Below, piece by piece: positions 1 to 10,156 of a DNA stretch of 64,000 nucleotides. Origin of the DNA: Prauserella cavernicola (lineage in GTDB: Bacteria; Actinomycetota; Actinomycetes; Mycobacteriales; Pseudonocardiaceae); assembly GCF_016595675.1 (NCBI RefSeq), contig NZ_JAENJH010000006.1, forward strand, positions 124,001-188,000. The letters are read 5' to 3'. How positions within the stretch are numbered: position 1 is the stretch's first letter; every line of letters begins with the position of its first letter. Below the pieces are notes generated by a model. That model had not been told where the DNA came from and did no database searches. It was given only the letters and a program-made list of their open reading frames with translations. Position numbers and translations under genes: made by a program.

Positions 1-2251
<2,251 letters not shown>

Positions 2252-2874
2252 GGTGAAGAACCGCCCTTGGTTCATCCCCAACGTCCGACGCATGCACGCG
2301 GACTGGGCACTGCGTCGTGCGTCTTCGTGCTCGGTCACTCGTTCCAGGCCGCGCCACCCACCCTAAACCGAAGTCGCCGGCATGGTTGCGGAAATTTCGA
2401 CGCGAGGCTCCTATCGCGGGCCGCCTGGCTCACGTGCCTTGTGGCGCGTACGACGAGTACGACACCCAGCACGGTCGGCGACACGCCGCTAGCGTTCAGC
2501 ACGGTGGATGGTGAACACCGCGGCACCTCACCGTCTGCCGCGGGTGGCCGCGGCGCGTGTCCCGGCGAGCGCCGGAGCGTGTTCGAGCCGCAGCCGCTGG
2601 ACGGGTGTCAGGAGCTCACGCTGTCACGGGCGGCCATGCGTGTCGACGTGGGTTGGCCAACCTCGCACCGGATCGCCCCGGCATCCCGCACCACCGGCTC
2701 GGGCACGGCCCAGCTCCTGGCCTCGGTCGCAGGCTTGGCTGCCGACGATGAGCCGCTGGCGTGGTTCCGGGCGCGCTGCGCCAAGTCATCGAGGGAAGGC
2801 AACAGAGTCGGCAGGTCCCGGCCACCTTGGTTCGACCCCTGTGTCTGGATGAGGTGGTGCGGCACGATATCGGG
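2252..2874. other. Intergenic region between divergent genes, no gene recognised
   Basis: About 620 bases separating the LytTR regulator and the membrane protein gene. The overlapping open frames on both strands are rich in Arg, Ser and Pro and look like chance frames of high-GC DNA. I see no tRNA, clear terminator or repeat. Promoters for both flanking genes must lie here but none stands out. Confidence 0.5.
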
Positions 2875-3894
2875 ATGCGGCGGGCGAAGATCGAGGAGAC
2901 GGCGGCCGAGCACGGGCTGGGCCGGGTCGTCCGGGTGCACCGGGAGCACGCGCCTGCGTTTCTCGCCGCCGGTCTGGCAGGGGTGGGCACGCTGGTCGCG
3001 GCGATCGTCGCCGGGATCATGGCCGCCTCCGCCGCGCGGCTCTGGCCGCTGCCACTGTTCATCGCCGCCGTGGTGATCGGTCTGGTGGTGCTGTACTTCC
3101 ACGTCGGGCCGGTGCCCGGCACGGGCCGGCGCTGGTACGCGGTGGCCGAGCACGGCCTGCTGATCGTCTCGCGCCGCGAGGAGCCGATCGCGATCACCTA
3201 CGACCAGCGCGAGCGGATCCGCGCGCTCGAAGTGTCCGGTACGTGCTCGATCAGCGATCTGCGCGACGTGCGGCGGCGGTTGGGACCCGGCCGCCGCTGG
3301 TCGCGTCGCCGGCTGGTGGGGCTGGCCTCCTACGGCCTGGTGGCTGCGCTCGTGGTCGTGTCCGGGTGGCCGGTGGGCACCTACGTGGTGCTGGGCCCGC
3401 CGCTGGAGAAGCTCGACTTCGCGGACACCTGTGCCGACGGTGGCGGCGGGCATCGCCGGGCGGCTGCCCACTCCGGCGACACGCACCCGATCGCCGCGTT
3501 CCTGGACTACGGCGGCGGGTTTGTCTCCCGGGCGGACGCGTCCTTCCCGCCGGGAACCGCGCTGGACACCGAATCCGCGGACCTGAGCGTGGTGCAACTG
3601 GTGGCCTGTGCCACCGCCATCGGCGTTGTCTCGTCGACGCCGCTGGGCGAATGCTCGTACGGCACCGTGACCGACCGGCTCTACCAGGGCAGCTACCGGC
3701 TCGACGTCTTCGAGGCCCGCACCGGGCGCAAGGTCGTGTCCTCGCAGCTCGCCGGGAGCACCACCGAGGGCTGCCCGAGCCTGCGCACGGTCCCACGGGG
3801 CACTAGTCCGCCCGAAAGCCGGGACATCGTCACCGAAGTGGACACCGAGGACTTCCGGCGGGCACTCGCTCCGCTGCATTTCACTGGGCGGTGA
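2875..3894 (+). CDS. Membrane protein of unknown function with extracytoplasmic domain
   Basis: About 339 residues from the ATG at 2875; the frame is open further upstream but without membrane-protein character. Three hydrophobic segments are visible: two close together near residues 25-75 (AAGLAGVGTLVAAIVAG and PLFIAAVVIGLVVLYF) and one near 150-185 (LASYGLVAALVVVSGWPVG). The remaining ~160 residues form a domain with at least four Cys (DTCADG, VACATAIG, GECSYG, EGCPSL), which fits disulfides outside the membrane. Between helices two and three is a soluble, Arg-rich linker. No enzyme motif is recognised. The opposite strand is open over the same stretch, but its composition is that of a shadow. 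Confidence 0.75.
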   Translation: MRRAKIEETAAEHGLGRVVRVHREHAPAFLAAGLAGVGTLVAAIVAGIMAASAARLWPLPLFIAAVVIGLVVLYFHVGPVPGTGRRWYAVAEHGLLIVSRREEPIAITYDQRERIRALEVSGTCSISDLRDVRRRLGPGRRWSRRRLVGLASYGLVAALVVVSGWPVGTYVVLGPPLEKLDFADTCADGGGGHRRAAAHSGDTHPIAAFLDYGGGFVSRADASFPPGTALDTESADLSVVQLVACATAIGVVSSTPLGECSYGTVTDRLYQGSYRLDVFEARTGRKVVSSQLAGSTTEGCPSLRTVPRGTSPPESRDIVTEVDTEDFRRALAPLHFTGR

Positions 3895-4012
3895 GGTACA
3901 CAGTGGACACTACGAAGTTCTGGTGTGGACCGGTCGGGGTCAGCTTCTGTCTCGCATTCACTCGCGGGAAACCGACCGTGGCAAGCCACATCAGCTCAGC
4001 GAAGTGACGCCC

Positions 4013-5347
4013 TCATGAGGGCCAGTGCCTGGCGATGGCGGGTGTTGCTCCGATGTGCTGCTCCACTGTCCCGCCCGTGCCCGCGTGGTCGCCGTTGAAG
4101 TCCAACTCCTTGTGGATGGCGTTGAGAATGTCCGCGTTTGTCGTCTCGGAGTTGTCGTACTCGCGGGCGGCGTCCATGAGCCGGTCACCCGCTTCGCGGT
4201 ACCGGGCGCACGTGGTTTGCAGGAACCCGACGAAAGTGTCACGCGTATCCTTCAGTTTCACATCGCCCGATTGCTCAGTGTTGTTGATCCCCTTCAGGTG
4301 CGGATCCGCGTCGTCTGTAGCGATCGCTGCCTTGATCACGTGCTCGTATTCCTCGGACGCGGCGAAGCAACTCGCCGCAAGCCTCTCGATCGTGCCTCGA
4401 ACAACTTCGTATGCCCCGGTCTCGGCCTCGCCCACGCCCTCTCCGCTGGTGAAGTCGTACAGCTCTAGTTCTGTGCTCGCTTTGCCCGTGATCGCGTCCT
4501 GGAGTGCCGTGACCAGGTTGGAATAGGCGAGTTCGTTCTCTTCGGCCTTGGTCTTCCCGTTTCCGAGCCCTTCCAGGACCGCGGTCACGACACTGCCGAT
4601 GTCGTGTGCGCTCTTCTGGGCGGGGTCGAGCGGATCCACGACGCTACCGATGATGGCCGCCACTGACAGGAACGCGCCCAACGGTGCGTTGGCGAAGCCG
4701 ACGGCGACGGAGACCACGCTGACGAAGGTCCAGCGCCCGGTTTCGGCGCCGGAGGCGACGGTACCGCCCAGACTTTCCGTCGCTTGCCGGATCGTGGACA
4801 GCACGTGCCCGCGAGTCGCCGAGTTGATGGCCGCGCGCGCCGAGTAGAGACGGGCAAGGCTCGCGGCGATATCCCGTTGGTTTTCCATGGTCGGATCCAC
4901 TGATTTGCCGAAGTTCTCACCGAACGTATCCGCGGAAACCCCTTTCCACTCACCTCCGGCGTTGTTGATCTCTTCCATCAGGTCGGGGACCCTGCCGTGG
5001 TCGCCCAGCGTTCCGGGTGCGTACCCGAGAGTTGAGGCGATCCCCTTCAGTTGTTCTGATGCCGTGTCCAGGGCGTTGAGATCTTGGTTCTCGTACACCG
5101 GGATCGCGGACGTCACGCTGGCCAGGATCTCCGACACCCATTCGGGAATCTGCGGTTTGACGTCTTCCCACGGATGCCCATTGTGCCCCCAGGATGGGTC
5201 GGGCACCTTGGGGTCAGCGGGCGTCCAGACCGACTTGTGGTCATCGAGATCCTGTTCGTACCTGTCCGACAGAGCCGTTCCGAACTCGTCCAGCGCTGTT
5301 TGGACCTCTGCCACGTACGTCATCCAGTCCGCATGCTGGATCGTCAT
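4013..5347 (-). CDS. WXG100/ESX-like protein of unknown function
   Basis: 444 residues, mostly helical by composition. A Trp-x-Gly turn occurs in GEWKGVSADTFGENFGKSV (about residues 131-150), as in WXG100 and larger ESX-secreted proteins. A weakly hydrophobic Ala/Gly/Val stretch (VSVVSVAVGFANAPLGAFLSVAAIIGSVV) lies near the middle. The C-terminal half is acidic and helical. No ESX secretion machinery (EccC ATPase, EccD, mycosin) is in the window, so if secreted it depends on genes elsewhere. Such proteins in actinomycetes are often N-terminal modules of toxins, but no toxin domain is seen. The start ATG at 5347 is followed closely by the family-like ADWMTYVAEVQTALDEFG. Confidence 0.75.
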   Translation of the reverse strand: MTIQHADWMTYVAEVQTALDEFGTALSDRYEQDLDDHKSVWTPADPKVPDPSWGHNGHPWEDVKPQIPEWVSEILASVTSAIPVYENQDLNALDTASEQLKGIASTLGYAPGTLGDHGRVPDLMEEINNAGGEWKGVSADTFGENFGKSVDPTMENQRDIAASLARLYSARAAINSATRGHVLSTIRQATESLGGTVASGAETGRWTFVSVVSVAVGFANAPLGAFLSVAAIIGSVVDPLDPAQKSAHDIGSVVTAVLEGLGNGKTKAEENELAYSNLVTALQDAITGKASTELELYDFTSGEGVGEAETGAYEVVRGTIERLAASCFAASEEYEHVIKAAIATDDADPHLKGINNTEQSGDVKLKDTRDTFVGFLQTTCARYREAGDRLMDAAREYDNSETTNADILNAIHKELDFNGDHAGTGGTVEQHIGATPAIARHWPS

Positions 5348-5844
5348 CGATCTTCACCCTCTCAGTAAGATTTCCGCGCGAGTGCTCCACAGCCAGGTTC
5401 GCGCTCTCCCCAGCGCAAGCCCAGGTCACACGTGAGGTCATCGATGGCCGGTAGCGATCACCTGCGAAAACACTGGAGTATGGCCGGGTTCCTGCCCCGT
5501 CCGGGCGCTGTGGGATTTCGCGCGCCGGTCACGTTCACCCCGGCAGGGCGTGGGTGACCACCCTCGACGGCCACGCCGTCGAGGGTGGTCACGTGCTGCG
5601 TAGTTCCCGCGCCCAGCGAGGTAGACCGAACGGGCCGGCGAACACGAGGCGACGCAGCGTCGCGAGATCGGCTACCAGTGAGCGTGGCTGCTCGGGCCCG
5701 CATGAACGGCGGACCAGTGCGGACACGAGAACTCCTCTGTCGACGACTCCATCGGCGGTGGGCACCGGTGTTTCGTCACCGGCAAGTCGTGAGTTTCGGC
5801 ACGGAGGGGCTCTGCACAGATCATCGTCGTCTAGGCTGTGCCGC
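5348..5844. other. Intergenic region before the cobalamin riboswitch
   Basis: About 500 bases between the divergent WXG-like gene and the riboswitch. It holds an 18-bp inverted repeat (separate entry) and must hold promoters for both sides. No convincing gene is seen on either strand. Confidence 0.5.
5554..5592. repeat. Perfect 18-bp inverted repeat with 3-base loop
   Basis: Arms 5554-5571 (GTGACCACCCTCGACGGC) and 5575-5592 match exactly around the loop CAC. It would form a very stable hairpin in either transcript. No gene ends just before it, and neither side has a T-run, so a simple intrinsic terminator is doubtful. It may insulate the two divergent transcription units, be a protein-binding palindrome, or end an unseen small RNA. 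Confidence 0.8.
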
Positions 5845-5933
5845 GCGTGGAGGGAAGACCGGTGAGAGTCCGGGGCTGCCCCGCAACTGTGAGGTCCGCC
5901 GGGAGGTGGGCCGAAGCCAGATACCTCCACGCG
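5845..5933 (+). promoter_or_regulatory. Cobalamin riboswitch
   Basis: The conserved core is readable in order: GGAAGACCGGTGAGAGTCCGG, then CTGCCCCGCAACTGTGA (the catch-all CCCGCAACTGT), then GAAGCCAGATACCT at the 3' side. A closing P1 helix pairs CGCGTGGAGG (5845-5854) exactly with CCTCCACGCG (5924-5933). The segment between the core and the 3' element is short, so this is a compact member of the family. It faces the ABC importer operon starting at 6052, and the usual logic is repression of the genes when cobalamin is plentiful. Confidence 0.92.
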
Positions 5934-5978
5934 ATTTACTGATCGGTCAGCACCACGCGGGTTTGGTCGCGGCCGGAT

Positions 5979-5998
5979 GAACCGCCCTGCGGCGGTTC
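5979..5998 (+). promoter_or_regulatory. Hairpin in the riboswitch expression platform
   Basis: GAACCGCC (5979-5986) pairs with GGCGGTTC (5991-5998) around CTGC and is followed by a pyrimidine stretch TCCTCCCG. It lies between the riboswitch core and the start at 6052. There is no T-run, so control may act on translation, the pyrimidine stretch being able to mask the GAGGGAG ribosome site at about 6038-6044. This mechanism is inferred. Confidence 0.5.
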
Positions 5999-6051
5999 TC
6001 CTCCCGTGCTCGTCCGGCGCGTGTGCTGACCCGGCGCGAGGGAGTCAGACA

Positions 6052-7593
6052 ATGCCGTCATTCAGCGGCGGACGGGTGACGCGGCGCGGGTTCCTGCTGG
6101 GCGGCAGCGGCCTGGCGGTTGGAGCGCTCGCCGGCGGTTGCACGGGGTCCACGAGCACCGGTGGTTCCGGTATCGACACGTTCTCGGCTGTGCTCAAGGG
6201 ATCTGGAGCCGATGAGGACATCGACCCCGGCGTGGCCCATCTGTTCATCGACGAGGCCCGGATGAAGGCGTTGTACGACGGCCTGTTCGAAGTCGACGAC
6301 AACATGCGCCCCGTGCCCCGCCTCGCCGAGTCAGGGGAGCCGAACGCCGACGGCACCCGCTGGCGGATCACCCTGAGGGACGCGCGCTGGCACGACGGAA
6401 AGAAAGTCACCTCGGCCGACGTGCTCTACACCTTGTCGCGTGTGCTCGGTCCCGCGGGCGCGAAGCCGTTCATCGCCGCCACGACGCTCGAGCACGTTGA
6501 CCTTTCCCAGTCGCGGGAAGTCGACGAGCGGACCGTCGAAATCGCACTACGGCGGCCGTCGTTCGAGTTCCTCACGGCACTGTCGGCCTACGGAACCAAG
6601 ATCGTCCAGAACGGTGCCAGGGACTTCGCCAATCCGGTCGGCACGGGCCCGTTCCGGTTCGAGTCGTTCCGGCCGGGCAAGGAACTTCTCGCCACCGCCT
6701 ATGCCGACTACTGGGACGGTGCGCCGACGATTTCCAGACTGCGCATTCTGAGCGCCGAGAACGACGCGCGCCTGACCGCCCTGCAGGGCGGTCAGGCCGA
6801 CTTCGCCGACGACCTGACGCCCGCGGCGGCGCGGACCCTGCGCGATGCCGAGGGGATCACGGTCAACGCGACTCCCAACAGCGGCATCTACTACTTCGCG
6901 ATGCGGACGGATCGGCCACCCTTCGACAACGTCGACGTGCGGCGCGCGCTGATGCGCATGGCCGATCGTGAGGAACTGGTCAAGGTCGCGCTGCAAGGTC
7001 AGGCCGATGTCGCGAACGACGTGTTCGGCAAGGGATTCGAGTACTACGCCGAGGACCTGCCCCAGCACACCCACGATCCGGACGAGGCCAGGTACTTGCT
7101 GCGCAAGGCCGGTGTCTCGAATTTGACGATCGACCTGTTCACCGCTCCCGCCGCGACCGGGTTCGTCGAAGCCGCCAACCTGTTCGCCGAACAGGCGAGC
7201 AGGAGCGGGGTCACGGTCAACGTGCGGGTCGGTTCCGGCGACACCTACTACTCCGAGTCGCTGGAGTCAGGACAGCTCACGATGGGGCAGTCGGGGCCGC
7301 TGTCGATCCCGAACCACTTCGGCTCCCGGCTGCTCACCGGCTCGCCGCAGAACCGGACCGGCTGGAGCGACCCCCAGTTCGACGCGCTGTACGACCAGGC
7401 GCTCGCGACGGCGTCGGTCGACGAACGCACCTCGCTCTACCACCGGATGCACGAGATCCTGCACGACCGGGGCGGATTCCTGTTCTGGGCCAACGCCTAC
7501 TGGAACAGTGCGGCGTCGGCGAAGTACCGCAACATCCCGACCGGAGTACCCAACGCGATGAACTGGGTCCGATTCGACAAGGTGTCGCTGTGA
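6052..7593 (+). CDS. ABC transporter substrate-binding lipoprotein, peptide/nickel family 5
   Basis: About 513 residues. A twin-arginine signal (RR at residues 11-12, RRGFLLGG) leads to a lipobox LAGGC with the acylated Cys at residue 30, so the protein should be exported folded and anchored outside. The body matches family 5 solute-binding proteins (DppA/NikA/OppA): ADGTRWRITLRDARWHDGKKVTSADVLYTL and NPVGTGPFRFESF. The ATG at 6052 follows GAGGGAG; an upstream ATG at 5977 lies inside the riboswitch hairpin. It is the first gene of an operon under a cobalamin riboswitch. The control suggests cobalt, a cobalt chelate or a corrinoid precursor as cargo; the family also carries peptides, nickel and metallophores, so the substrate is not settled. 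Confidence 0.9.
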   Translation: MPSFSGGRVTRRGFLLGGSGLAVGALAGGCTGSTSTGGSGIDTFSAVLKGSGADEDIDPGVAHLFIDEARMKALYDGLFEVDDNMRPVPRLAESGEPNADGTRWRITLRDARWHDGKKVTSADVLYTLSRVLGPAGAKPFIAATTLEHVDLSQSREVDERTVEIALRRPSFEFLTALSAYGTKIVQNGARDFANPVGTGPFRFESFRPGKELLATAYADYWDGAPTISRLRILSAENDARLTALQGGQADFADDLTPAAARTLRDAEGITVNATPNSGIYYFAMRTDRPPFDNVDVRRALMRMADREELVKVALQGQADVANDVFGKGFEYYAEDLPQHTHDPDEARYLLRKAGVSNLTIDLFTAPAATGFVEAANLFAEQASRSGVTVNVRVGSGDTYYSESLESGQLTMGQSGPLSIPNHFGSRLLTGSPQNRTGWSDPQFDALYDQALATASVDERTSLYHRMHEILHDRGGFLFWANAYWNSAASAKYRNIPTGVPNAMNWVRFDKVSL

Positions 7594-8363
7594 CCATTTC
7601 GAAGAACGTGCTGAGCGCGGAGCGCGCGCTGTACTGGCTGGAGCGCTGGGACCGCCAGCAGGAGTACTACATGCCCGATCGCGAGGAACGGTTCGCCGTC
7701 GTCGGCGACGTGCTCGACGAGCAACTCGGCAGGCCGGACCCGTTGATCGTGGACCTCGGTGTCGGACCCGGCTCACTCGCCGTGCGGTTGCTCGACCGGT
7801 TTCCCGGGGCGACGGTGGTGGGCGTGGACGCCGACCCGCTGCTGATCGGGCTGGCGGAGGCCGCCTACGGCTGCGAACGGTTCCGCACCGTGTTCGCCGA
7901 TCTGCGCGAGGACGGCTGGTACGCCGAACTGGGCCTCGGCCGCGCGCCCGACGCGTTCGTCAGCACGACCGCGCTGCACTGGATGAACCGGCTCCCGCTG
8001 CGCGATCTGCTCGCCACGTGCGGCCAGGTGCTCGGCTCTGGTGGTGTGTTCGTCAACGGCGACCACCTCTACGAGGGGGCCGAGGGGCCTGGGCTGGACG
8101 CGCTGACCCGCGCGCTCACCAAGCGGCGGGCCGCCCGCGCGGGCGTCGTGCGCGACGAGGACTGGGCGGCGTGGTGGCAGGCCGTCGAGTCGGCACCCGA
8201 ACTGGCGGACCTGGTCACCGCCAGGGCGGGCGGGTTCGAGCACACGGTCACAGACAAGCCGACGGTGCACGACTACGTGGCGTTCCTGAGGGAGGGTGGC
8301 TTCGCCGAGGCGGGCACGGTGTGGCAGGTCGGCGACGACCGCATCATCGCCGGCATCCGCTGA
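7590..8363 (+). CDS. Class I SAM-dependent methyltransferase
   Basis: 257 residues; the GTG start overlaps the stop of the binding-protein gene (GTGA). The Rossmann SAM site is clear: LIVDLGVGPGSLAVRLL near residue 55, an acidic residue at the end of strand 2 (VVGVDADP), and DAFVSTTALHWMNRLPLRDLL, as in UbiE/trans-aconitate-type methyltransferases. No signal peptide, so cytoplasmic. Its place inside an importer operon, coupled to the binding protein, suggests it modifies the imported ligand or makes or recycles a small chelator. The methyl acceptor is unknown. Confidence 0.88.
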   Translation: MTISKNVLSAERALYWLERWDRQQEYYMPDREERFAVVGDVLDEQLGRPDPLIVDLGVGPGSLAVRLLDRFPGATVVGVDADPLLIGLAEAAYGCERFRTVFADLREDGWYAELGLGRAPDAFVSTTALHWMNRLPLRDLLATCGQVLGSGGVFVNGDHLYEGAEGPGLDALTRALTKRRAARAGVVRDEDWAAWWQAVESAPELADLVTARAGGFEHTVTDKPTVHDYVAFLREGGFAEAGTVWQVGDDRIIAGIR

Positions 8364-8378
8364 CCGGAACCGCCGGCC

Positions 8379-9326
8379 ATGCACGCGCGGTTCGTCCTGC
8401 GCAGGGTGCTCATCGGCGCGGGACAGGTGTTCATCCTGCTCGCGCTGGTGTTCGGGCTGTCGCTGCTGCTACCCGGCGACGCCGCCGACGTGCAGGCCTC
8501 CGACACCTTCAGCGAGGGACAGCGCGCCGAGACCAGGCACCTGCTCGGCCTGGACATCGCCCCGCTGACGCGATTCCTCACGTGGCTCGGCGGTGTCGTG
8601 ACCGGAGACTTCGGCACGTCCTACGCGAGTGCCGAGCCGGTGACCGAGGTGATCGGTGGGCCGTTCGCCGTCACCGCGGTGCTGGCGGTGTTGACCACGG
8701 TCATCCTGCTGCCCGTGGCCGGCTGGGCCGGGTTCGCCGCCGGTCTGCGGCCGGGGTCGGTCAGGGACCGCGTGATCACGACCGTGAGCGTGTTCTTCGA
8801 CTCGATCCCGGACTTCGTGCTCGCGGTCCTGCTGGTGGCCTACGTCGCGATCGGGCTCGGCCTGTTCCCCGCGACGTTTCTCGGTGTGGACCTGCCGACG
8901 ATGCTCACCGAACCCGGCTACCTGGTGCTGCCGTTGACGGTCATGGTCGCCAGGGTCGCAGCTCCGCTCGTCCGGCTGGTGCGGGCCGGGGTGATCAACG
9001 TGCTCGCCGAGCCCTACATCGAGCAGGCACGGAGGCTCGGCGTCGGCCGCACCTCGTTGCTGCTGCGGCACGTCGCGCCCAACGCACTCGGTCCCGCGAT
9101 GCAGGAGCTCGGGCGCACTGGCGACGGACTGTTGTCGGGCGTGCTGATCGTCGAAGCGGTGTTCGTGCTGCCGGGCATCGCCACGACCCTCATCGACGCG
9201 ATCGGCAACCGCGACCAGCCCGTCATCCTCGCGATCGTGCTGATCACCGGAGTCGTGGCGATCGCGGTGAACACGCTGATCGATCTCGTGGGCCAGCGCA
9301 TGGTGCCCCGGAGGGTCCAGTCATGA
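8379..9326 (+). CDS. ABC transporter permease, DppB/NikB type
   Basis: 315 residues with an N-terminal helix after FVLRRVLIGAGQVFILLALVFG, a periplasmic-side loop, and further helices typical of the OppB/DppB/NikB family. The cytoplasmic EAA loop is present as EPYIEQARRLGVGRTSLLLRHVAPNAL split over residues ~210-235. It starts 15 bases after the methyltransferase stop, and its end overlaps the next permease gene by ATGA, so the two subunits are made together. Confidence 0.9.
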   Translation: MHARFVLRRVLIGAGQVFILLALVFGLSLLLPGDAADVQASDTFSEGQRAETRHLLGLDIAPLTRFLTWLGGVVTGDFGTSYASAEPVTEVIGGPFAVTAVLAVLTTVILLPVAGWAGFAAGLRPGSVRDRVITTVSVFFDSIPDFVLAVLLVAYVAIGLGLFPATFLGVDLPTMLTEPGYLVLPLTVMVARVAAPLVRLVRAGVINVLAEPYIEQARRLGVGRTSLLLRHVAPNALGPAMQELGRTGDGLLSGVLIVEAVFVLPGIATTLIDAIGNRDQPVILAIVLITGVVAIAVNTLIDLVGQRMVPRRVQS

Positions 9327-10156
9327 CGGGACGCCGGTGGCATCGCGCGCTCTACGCGACGATGGTGTTGATCCCGGTGCTGTGCGCGGTCGCCGGTCCC
9401 GCGCTGGCGGGGCTGGCGCCCGCCGGGCGGCAGGCGCCGTTCGGGCCGTCGACCTGGTCGCCGTTCGGCACCGACAGGCTGGGCCGCGACGTGCTGGCGG
9501 CCGCGCTCGACGGCGGCCGCACGCTGCTGCTGGTCACCGCGGTGACCGTGCTGTGCGCCTACGCGATCGGCTTCACCGTGGGTATGACCGCCGCCGCCAC
9601 CGAGAGGCCGTGGCTGGAGGACCTGCTCATGCGGCCCCTCGACGTGCTGCTGTGCCTGCCATCGCTGTTGATCATCATGGTGGCGGCCTTGCGTACCAAC
9701 GGGTCCGAGGTGGCGATCGCGGCCGCCGTCGGGCTCGCGCTGGTCGCGCCGATCGCCCGGTTCGTGCGCATGGCCGCCCGCGGTGTCGTGCAGAGTCCGG
9801 TAATGGACGCGCTCCGGATGCAAGGCGAGAGCAGGCGATACCGTTACGGCCGGTACGCGATGCGGGAGCTCGCCAGACCCGTCGCCGCCGACCTCGGCGT
9901 GCGCATCGGAGCCGCGATCTACTTCCTGTCCTCGGCGAACTTTCTCGGCCTCGGCTTCGACACGACGTCGACCGACTGGGCCGTGGCCGTCGCGGCCAAC
10001 AAGGACGGCCTCACCGTCGCGCCCTGGTCGGTGTTCCTGCCCGCGGCACTCATAGTCCTGCTCGTGCTCGGCCTGAACCTGTTGTGGGACGAGTTGCTGG
10101 CCGACCCGCGCATGCTCGCGGCCAGGGACGCGGTGCGGGCGGCGCGTCATGGCTGA
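9323..10156 (+). CDS. ABC transporter permease, DppC/NikC type
   Basis: About 277 residues; ATG at 9323 overlaps the previous stop. It shows the DppC/NikC hallmark FGTDRLGRDVLAAALDGGRTLLL near residue 50, followed by about five membrane segments and a C-terminal loop with LGLGFDTTSTDWAVAVAANKD. It should pair with the preceding permease to form the channel. The coding frame overlaps the ATPase start by eight bases. Confidence 0.9.
   Translation: MTGRRWHRALYATMVLIPVLCAVAGPALAGLAPAGRQAPFGPSTWSPFGTDRLGRDVLAAALDGGRTLLLVTAVTVLCAYAIGFTVGMTAAATERPWLEDLLMRPLDVLLCLPSLLIIMVAALRTNGSEVAIAAAVGLALVAPIARFVRMAARGVVQSPVMDALRMQGESRRYRYGRYAMRELARPVAADLGVRIGAAIYFLSSANFLGLGFDTTSTDWAVAVAANKDGLTVAPWSVFLPAALIVLLVLGLNLLWDELLADPRMLAARDAVRAARHG

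Noticed and set aside
2829-2839. GGTTCGACCCC, resembling a tRNA T-loop
   Set aside because: No matching T stem, acceptor stem or anticodon arm can be drawn around it.
2608-3879. 423-codon minus-strand frame opposite the membrane protein gene
   Set aside because: Its product is a low-complexity His/Arg/Gly mix, while the plus strand gives membrane helices and a coherent Cys-bearing domain.
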